A stretch of DNA of 64,000 bases from NCBI GenBank assembly GCA_028274465.1, contig CM051455.1:109676261-109740260 (forward strand), read 5' to 3'. A model generated the notes under the pieces. The model did no database searches. It saw only the letters and a list, made by a program, of their open reading frames with translations, and was not told where the DNA came from. The translations under genes were made by a program, and so were the position numbers. Numbering within the stretch: position 1 is the first letter of the stretch; every line of letters begins with the position of its first letter. The stretch is from Plantago ovata (lineage: Eukaryota; Streptophyta; Magnoliopsida; Lamiales; Plantaginaceae). This document shows, piece after piece, positions 56,105-64,000 of the stretch.

Positions 56105-58577
56105 ATGGAGGGTACTAGTAAAGAGAATAATTCTGTAACAGAATTGCAGCCTATGGAGGGTACTAGTAAAGAGAATAGTTCTGTAACGGAATTGACTTCT
56201 GAAAATTTTCCAACATTGATCAAATCTCTTAGCGGATATGAGGTGCCTGGTTTCGACATCAGCAGGGAGCCTTATGATGCGAATGGTTGGCTCAGGCCAA
56301 CTGGATTCCATCCCTTTCGATCATCTCGATTCGTAAGTAGCTTTTCCGGTTTACTCATTGTTATTAGTACTTGTCCAAGCTTGGAAGGAGTTCATATAAT
56401 TCTTGATAAAATGTTAGACTTGTTGTGTTTGAGAGTTTGAGAGCATCGCTTGTGCTCTTTCGATTTGAATATGATTAAATATTTGTTGGATTTTCTTACT
56501 ATTCACAATGAAGTTCTGTTAATCTGTTTATTTTTGTGTTAAATGAACATTTCAGGGACTTGAAACTATGATGCAAGAGAACAAGCCAAAACTTATGCAT
56601 GCTGCTTCCATTAGCATGCCACCGTCTCCGATTCATGCGCATGATATGCATGCTGCTTCCATTAGCATGCCACCCTCTCCAACTCATGCTAACGTTCCGG
56701 GCACAAAGAAAGTTCTATTCAGAGATGATGATGTGATCTTAGGCCAAGGTCTTCCCAGAATTGGTGCTGCTGCTTATGTAAACACTGGTCGTAAGGGGAG
56801 GAAACCGCCGAAATTTTTTTCTCAACCGATGCCAAAAGGTTCTCTACTTCATGAACCCTCAATCGCTAGGAAGTCGTTTCAGTTTCCACCAAGAAATCCT
56901 AGGACTGATAGGCTGAGGGATGGAAGGTATGATTCTTTCAAGACATGGTCTGGGAAACTTGAGAGACAAATATCAACTTTGCGTGGTAGACCTCGAGAAA
57001 CTGATCAAAGGATCCCGTCTGAGAAAAGGGATGATGTTAATAACTTAAAAGTCGACCGATACTATGATGCCCTGGAGGGACCAGAACTGGATAAACTAAG
57101 GGTATGTAGGTTTGTTTGCTTCTTCATATAGCAAGATTAGTTTCCAATCTGCTTGTCAATGATTATGTTAACTTCTGCAGGCGTCTGAAGAAAGTATACT
57201 TCCGGAAGACCATCAATGGCCGTTCCTACTACGTTTCCCAATCTCCTCCTTCGGTATATGTCTCGGGGTTAGCAGCCAAGCCATTATGTGGAAGACACTG
57301 GCTACTTCACCATCCATATCGTTCCTTCACGTGAGCATAGACGTAAATCTGATCCTGTGGTGCATAGCTGTTGCTCTAGTCCTGATAGTAGCTATCATAT
57401 ACTCCCTGAAATTGATTTTCTACTTTGAGGCTGTTCGACGTGAGTACTACCATCCAATACGTGTGAACTTCTTCTTCGCTCCCTGGATCGCTCTTCTTTT
57501 CTTGGCACTTGGAGTTCCACCATCCGTGACTCAAACTCTACCGTCCTCTCTTTGGTACATTCTCATGACCCCTATCTTCTTCCTGGAGCTTAAGATATAC
57601 GGCCAGTGGATGTCGGGAGGGCAACGTAGGCTTTCTAAAGTAGCAAACCCCTCAAATCATCTATCTGTGGTTGGTAATTTCGTTGGTGCGTTGCTTGGTG
57701 CATCCATGGGGCTAAAAGAAGGGCCGATTTTCTTCTTCGCCATTGGGCTTGCTCATTACACCGTGCTGTTTGTGACCCTCTATCAGAGACTTCCGACTAA
57801 TGAGACTCTTCCTAAGGAACTTCATCCGGTTTTCTTTCTCTTTGTCGCTGCGCCTAGTGTGGCCTCAATGGCCTGGGCCAGGATACAAGGCTCTTTTGAT
57901 TACGGTTCACGGATTGCTTATTTCATTGCCATGTTCCTCTATTTCTCACTGGTTCGTCCTCATATACTCGATTTTTAAAACTCACACCGTGCCTCCATTG
58001 CGACGAGTCATATTCATTGATACATTTTCTCTCTTCTTTTTCTTTGTGCAGGCCGTTCGTGTTAATTTCTTTAGAGGATTCAGGTATATGTTGACACTTT
58101 TACTGAGAAAGGATTGTGAATTCAGTAGAAAGTTTTGCTGACATGGTTTCAACTTTCATCACTCTGGACAGGTTCTCACTGGCATGGTGGGCTTACACGT
58201 TCCCAATGACAGGAGCTGCGATTGCGACTATTAGGTACACGAACGTGGTAACAAACAATTTCACCAGAACTTTAACAGTCGTCCTCTGCTTGGTGTCTAC
58301 GCTTACAGTGGCATCGTTGTTAGTGACGACTATCATTCACGCATTTGTTCTGCATGACCTGTTCCCTAATGATATTGCTATTGCCATAAGTCACCGGAAA
58401 CCAAAGACAACACGGGGATGGTTTCATAAGAGATCAGGCAGCTCGGATAACCACAGTATCGAGAAATTTCTCAAATACGTCGACTCAGATGGAAAAGATG
58501 TGGAAACTGGGCTTCATCGCAGTGCTAGTGAGCCAGGACTCTCTGGTAAGGTAGAGAAAGTTTTCGCCGAGTCATGA
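56105..58577 (+). CDS. SLAH3: S-type anion channel, SLAH3-type (SLAC1 family)
   Basis: Coding exons 56105-56332, 56556-57101, 57181-57951, 58052-58083 and 58172-58577 splice in phase to 660 residues (Arabidopsis SLAH3 is a little shorter). The N-terminal cytosolic part (about residues 1-270) is hydrophilic, with two SISMPPSP motifs and YDSFKTWSGKLERQ. The channel domain (TehA/SLAC1 fold, ten helices) follows: WPFLLRFPISSFGICLGVSS, FEAVRREYYHPIRVNFFFAP, LELKIYGQWMSGGQRRLSKV, NHLSVVGNFVGALLGASMGL, AVRVNFFRGFRFSLAWWAYT. The C-tail is charged. SLAH3 passes nitrate and chloride across the plasma membrane and is switched on by calcium-dependent kinases acting on the tails. ATG 56105 is the first in a new exon after two leader exons. 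No stops or frameshifts. The N-terminus carries two tandem duplications. Confidence 0.95.
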
Positions 58578-59261
58578 ATAAAGATTGTGATGATTTTTGC
58601 ATAGGTTTGCTACTGTCAAGGGAGGAGTTCTCTATAGCTATGAGATGAGATCTCCAGTGAATTTGATATGCTTGAAAACAGAGTCAAAAGTTCATGTCCA
58701 TCCATCTATCTATTCAGGGGTTTTGGCGCTTGTAATTGGAACCTTTTCAACTTATATACGTATATACTTGCTATGCCTGTAACGGCTGTAACTCATTATC
58801 ATGAGCAATATACCCTGGCTTCCAGGGATTGATCATTTCGGTAAAATGGTAAACTGAACGAAATATAGTAATATAACAGCGAACTAGACATAAACCAAAC
58901 TTTCACAGTGAAAAGGAGAGCAGAAATATTAGCTTGTGGATCCTTGAAAACCAAATCCAAACAACAAAAACCACCAAGCATAAGTGCGCTACTTAACATA
59001 AGGCTTTAGTTCAGCCTGGATTAGCCTAAAGGTACCGTGCGCAGAACATACTCAACAAAAGTACGATGCGAAGAAACCTACTTTAACAAGACATGTTCCA
59101 AATCAACCTACTTAAACAGGACATGCTCAAAACCAAACAAGTTTTTGTTCAAAAGCACAGCACATTCAAGCCTAGACTACTTCAGGTGTTAGTTCATAAG
59201 CACAGCACATTCAGGCCTAGACTATTTCAGGTGTTAGTTCATAAGCACAACACATTCAGGC

Positions 59262-62200
59262 CTAGACTAATTCATCTTGGGACTTAGCCTTGATACTGGC
59301 TTTCTCAGGTTCAAGTAAATTGTCGCTCTGAACTTTGTGACTGCAGAATTTCAGCGAAAGAATCAATTGCACTGCTCCTAAACAAGAAGCAAATCCAGTT
59401 TGGGGAATCTGAAAACACAAAACGTTCACATTTAATTTAACTGCTCGAGTAATAAATCCGAAACATTCTCAAGAATATGAAAAATAACAGTTTGCCTCTT
59501 TAGTTAATTGCCATTTTAGGCTTCCATTCAGGTATGTGGCTTAATTCTATGCCCCTCAAGTTTTGTGGTTGAACCAGTAGAGAAATTACAGTCAAGAAAA
59601 GATGTAAAAGACGAGAGCAACATTAATTTAAAGCCAGAAAAGACCATGGTTTACAAGAGGAGTTCAACCAGCTGGAAGTTTTGAAAACATACAGAAAGGA
59701 ATCCTGTATGATAAAGTTAGAAATCCAATGTTCTGGAATGCAATGTAGAAAGACCGACAGATAATGGGGCAAGCTGTTGTGTTCATTGGAGGAGCTTACT
59801 AGTCAGTGATCATCAATAACTAATTTATAAAGCGAATAAAATAGCAGAAGTTGACAGGATTTTGGCAATATAGTAATATTTGCTTACAAAAGTACTAGTA
59901 CTTACAGCAGCAAAATCGCGTCGAAGGATGGCCGGGATAAACTCAAACGTAAACGGAACCAGGAACGCGAACAAGGCCACTCATAATGGTGCTTGCTCAG
60001 AACTTCGCGTCTTGATCACCTGCTTCTGCAATGTTTATCATGATTCATGAGGAATGAGTCATAATTATGGACAAGATAATTGTCTGGTAAATCAGTATCT
60101 CTATGAAAAAACAGAAATTGGAAACTTAAGTACAACATTACTTGGCAAAGGCTAAAGTTAGTTTACTTACTATCACGATGATACGATAACAGTACATAGC
60201 GGATGAGAAGACACAGGCTGCAGTGCCAGCTATAAGCTTTGTTGCACTCTCCTCAGGTGCAGACACCAACACGTAGGCAGAGATGAGGAGAAGTGTTCGG
60301 AACACTGCATAGTGTGCCAGAATCTCAATCTTCTGCTTATGCAGTGCATAAGACTGCAAGATGAGGGCAATAAAATCTTCACATGTTGCCCCAGCTGAGA
60401 ATAGAACTGACGCAAGCAATGTCTTTGTAGTTGCCATTAGCACGGAGCACCTAAGTAAACAGAAGACATATAACTAAAAGCTGCAAAAAGACTGTAAATC
60501 AAAGTAACGGAGTATAACCAAGAAGGTCGAACAAAAGTTACTGATTACATATTGCAACTCATTGATTCTAAAGCCACGGCAAGAACTAAGAACAGAGAAC
60601 ATATTGTTGGAACTACTTAAAACACATTACTAAAAGCTGCAGAAAGACTGTAAATTAAAACAACCGAGTATAACCGAGAAGGTCGAACAAAAGTTATTAA
60701 GTACATGTTGCAAGTCTTTGCTTCTACAACCTTTACAAGAACAAAGATGAACAGACAAACATATGGTTGAAGATACTTCAAACGCATAATGATCCACTGA
60801 TACTGCCAGAGCACATTGAGGATGCTGCCCTTTCAATTAAAAAATAAAATTAAAAAAAAGCATTTGTTTTATTACCTTTGTGATAAATTTATTCACTTTA
60901 GAAAGTTATCTCATTCAACAAGACTCAAGGAGAATATACCTAACTCTTATACCAATCACAAAGACATCAAGATAGCATTGGCTGAAATATGCATGCTCTA
61001 GTAAGGTAGTAACAAAAGAGACAAATTGATACACTCACTAACATCAAATCTTGAACAACTATTCCATATACAACCAAACCACAACATGCACATCAAAGGA
61101 AAACATTAAAGAATAGTTTTACACCCAAAGTGAGGGTGAAATAATTAATACGAGATTTAACTGAAAATCAAATGGGGTTCTCTAAAGCTCATTACACTAC
61201 ACAGATAAAGACAACGTGCGAGTACAGCACAAAGGAGTGAAGGATCAATAAAGCTGAATTCTGTGTTGGTTATACCAACGTACTAATACAGCAGACACTA
61301 GACCATCATAGTTAAGTTACAGATACAATCACTACGAACTATCCGAGCGAAGAAGAGAATACATTCCGATTCACAAACCAAACGAGCCATACAATCACTA
61401 CAAACTATCCGGGCAAAAGAGAGAATACATCCCGATTAACAAACCAAAAGAGCCACTCTGGGCACACAGACCAAACTACTAGACATTCTACACATGGATT
61501 GGCCAGATCCAGACACATATTTACATAATAGTCTTAAAAAAACATTAAAGAATGGTTTTACAACCAGGTTAAGGTGAAATAATTGATGTGAGACTGAATG
61601 AATCAGAAAATGAAATGAGGTTCTACAAAGCTCATTACACTACACAGAGAGACAAAGTGCGAGTAAAGTTCAAATGAACAAAGGATTAATAAAGCTTGGT
61701 ACTGTGTTGGTTACTGAATCTTGCCAACGATGATTTCGGTGGGAACAAAGGATAAAGTTATTTTTGACAGAGATAAGAATTTGAGAGTTTCTGATTTTCT
61801 CCTCCCTTTTTATTTCTATATTTATTAAAGATGTTTATTAACGTACTAATACAGCAGACACTAGACTAGACCATCATAATTCAGTTACAGATACGGGATA
61901 CCATCACTACGAACTATCTTGCGCAAAAGAGAAAATGCATAGCTCAAAAAACATTAAAGAATGGTTTTACAACAAAATGAAGGTGAAATAATTGATATGA
62001 GACCGAACGTAACAGAAAATGAAATGAGGTCATCAAAGCTCATTACAATACACAGTGAAAGATAGTGGAAGTACAATACAAAAGAACAAACAGTGAATAC
62101 AGCTTGATTTTTGTGTTGGTTACTGAATCTTGTCAATCCTGACTTTGGTGGGAACAAAGGATGAATTATTTTTGAGAGAGATAAGAATTGGAGATTTTTC

Positions 62201-62454
62201 TCCTTGATTTATTAATTATTTATTTATTTATTTTGAAAAGATGCTTCATTAAGTAATACCATTAGCACAAACTATCCTGGGAAAAATAGAAAACAAATTC
62301 CATCAGCGCATTGACAGAAAGCCCTAAATGAAGGAAACGAAAATTGACATCAGAATCCACGGAAAAGTTAGAAGATAGAGAAGAAATAGGAACAATAAGC
62401 ATAAATCTCACTGCAAAAGAGGAAGGCCAAAGCTGCGAACACCAGGAACTCCAT
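59262..62454 (-). pseudogene. SWEET-like (MtN3) sugar-transporter gene, probably dead
   Basis: Minus-strand exons: a start near 62454 (MEFLVFAALAFLF), about 60835-60782 (SILNVLWQYQWI), 60450-60171 (TKTLLASVLFSAGAT...YALHKQKIEILAHYAVFRTL), 60025-59906 (KQVIKTRSSEQAPL, stop, VALFAFLVPFTF) and 59408-59262 (IPQTGFASCLGAVQLILSLK to the stop). The KQVIKTRSSE...LFAFL and IP..G...G.VQLIL blocks fit helices 6-7 of SWEETs, bidirectional sugar uniporters with two MtN3 triple-helix units. An in-frame TGA at 59981-59983 sits where the family usually has an aromatic residue such as Trp. The first MtN3 unit is poorly preserved and the loop after helix 5 lacks the usual MYASPL. The large first intron is full of repeats. 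Another small membrane-protein family remains possible. Confidence 0.45.
61100..62170. repeat. Three diverged copies of a roughly 220-bp unit plus a 64-bp tandem repeat
   Basis: Units start ACATTAAAGAATRGTTTTAC at 61102, 61540 and 61952 and share GGTGAAATAATTRATRYGAG and AAGCTCATTACACTACACAG. The block TACTAATACAGCAGACACTA lies at 61288 and again at 61844. Inside, CAATCACTACGAACTATCCG...AACGAGCC is tandemly duplicated at about 61327-61455. It lies within the first intron of the SWEET-like gene. Confidence 0.75.
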
Positions 62455-64000
62455 TTTTTGAGACTAGAGACGGAAGCTAGACAGACGAAGAGTGTGATTG
62501 CTTGTGGAGTGAAAGGTTTTTGAATTCCGGTCCGGGTTTACTGTACCAATTGGCGTACCATCTCCTGTACCGCGCCGTTAAAATCTTGACACTTGTCATT
62601 AAAATGTAAAGGAGTATAAATTTAATTTGGTAGCATCTTACCCCATAAATAGTCTTCGGTTTACTTACATCCTAATTAGGAATTTGGATATGGAAACTTG
62701 CAGTTAGTTAACCATCGATTAATTTATTCATCTCATACCAAAGCTTTCTTCACTCAATTTCAATTTGACAAATCTCTATACCTGTTCGATATAATTACTC
62801 AAAGAATACAAGAAGGAAAAGTGGACACTAGTATATGTATATCATTCCATGTCTTATTAAAACAGTAACCCTAAAATACTTTTTCTTTGGATGAAATTTA
62901 GTACTTCCATTCCAAGTAAACAACGATTTATAGCATCACATGACTCAAAATTTCAAACTTGGAACAAACTCAAAATTTACAAATGTAAGGTTGCAAAATG
63001 CACAACTCAAAACCAACATACTAACAGAAAGAACTCCACAGTTGCACTACTGGATAAGTGCTGACAGAACAACTCAACAAAGCTCCAGCGTTTTAGAGCT
63101 CAACAAACATCTCCCCATGGCCGGTTGCACAACTTCCATATCCCAATTCTGCATCGCTGCATCTCCCGTGAAAGATATGCGCATTACGCTCTCACCGGGG
63201 GACATATAATTTCTGTCAGCAAGGTTTTAAGAAGCAACTTTCTGGGACTTAGTTTCTATAACTGGCATGCTCTTGGTCGCTGCTCGGCATCGAGTGATTA
63301 TGAGGGAACATTTCCAACTCCTGTTGTTGAAATATATGTGCCTGTAACATGAAAATCATTAGAAAATACATTATATTTATATTGAAATGCTCTCAGCCAT
63401 TCTATATTTTATTAATCACCTGTTGTAGATTTGTTAAGCTTCTGGTATTATGCTGAGAGCTTTCTCTTTGCACCTGGTGATTGATGAGTTGATCAGAACC
63501 ATTTGGATTAACCAACAATTATGATTCAAAAATAGGCAACATAATGTTAGAAAGACACTTCTCCAATAGGGAATTAGACCATTACTTGGGATCCTCGCAA
63601 GTACGAAAGAGTATGTCCGGTTGAAGAAGGATAATGGGCGGATAGCCAAGGCGAATGGGGGAGACTCCAATTAGTTAATCATCATGCTCGCATCAAAGAA
63701 CAGATGTAGAATCACCATCAAAATAATATTGAATGAGATTTATAGAGAGAGAGATAACCTTCAAATTGGGAAGGACGTAAGGTTGGAATCAAACAACACA
63801 GAAAAAGCAAATAAGGTGATGTGTTTCAAATTGCCTTCCAATGACCAGCTAGGTACTGCTTCACGGCGCCGTCGACAACAACTCGGAAGCGTATAACTCT
63901 GTAAACCTACAGGGCTTCGTTAATTTATTTTCCCGCCACACTAATCAACTAGCTAAATATTATCACATATATAGTTCCAAATCCAGATTCCTAATTGATA
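62455..64000. other. Unassigned right end of the window
   Basis: No recognised gene. Two coherent short pieces are worth noting. On the minus strand an exon-like piece after an acceptor at about 63340 reads AHIFQQQELEMFPHNHSMPS and ends in a stop. On the plus strand at about 63589-63675 the frame reads KEYVRLKKDNGRIAKANGGD and ends in a stop. Both look like C-terminal exon remnants of unknown genes. Confidence 0.3.

Overview
This is a stretch of plant nuclear DNA, very probably from a eudicot. It is AT-rich and intron-rich, and it is dominated by nested transposable elements. Two recognisable host genes stand out, a MAKR6-like gene and an S-type anion channel of the SLAH3 type. Mix of Sirevirus-type Copia, CACTA, Helitron, SINE and Stowaway MITE would fit Caryophyllales such as Amaranthaceae, but that is an inference and I cannot name the species.

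Region 1 (1-11,350) holds two outward-facing pieces of Sirevirus-like Ty1/Copia elements joined head to head near 6,620. The left piece (minus strand) has the end of reverse transcriptase/RNase H, a spacer full of hairpins, and a very long env-like third ORF broken by two stops. The right piece (plus strand) has a diverged, frameshifted copy of the same third ORF, a polypurine tract and a roughly 1.5-kb 3' LTR.

Region 2 (11,350-25,170) is a graveyard: a palindrome array, a LINE tail, a Stowaway MITE, a 33-bp minisatellite, a PPR pseudogene, an intron-retaining Acinus (SAP/RRM splicing factor) pseudogene, and a second LINE split by a 4.0-kb CACTA transposon. The CACTA carries only the accessory Ptta/En/Spm-type protein and no DDE transposase. 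Region 3 (25,170-27,750) has the MAKR6-like gene and then unassigned AT-rich DNA.

Region 4 (27,747-45,542) holds two nearly identical Helitrons of about 7.5 kb. They converge tail to tail around a 2.7-kb spacer that contains a SINE, two interleaved foldback MITEs and a Stowaway. Both encode the HUH Rep / PIF1-like helicase in many exons. Both share one in-frame stop, and each carries a private lesion at the same place in the helicase. A 100-N assembly gap lies at the 5' end of the first copy.

Region 5 (45,543-54,000) has an apparently intact ten-exon RPA1-like gene just upstream of the second Helitron and on the same strand. It is followed by five 71-nt tRNA-like units, a Copia RNase H fragment, an unknown gene with duplicated exons and another SINE. 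Region 6 (54,200-64,000) contains the intact SLAH3-type channel gene (660 residues by my splice model), a convergent SWEET-like sugar-transporter gene or pseudogene with a repeat-filled intron, and unassigned DNA to the end.
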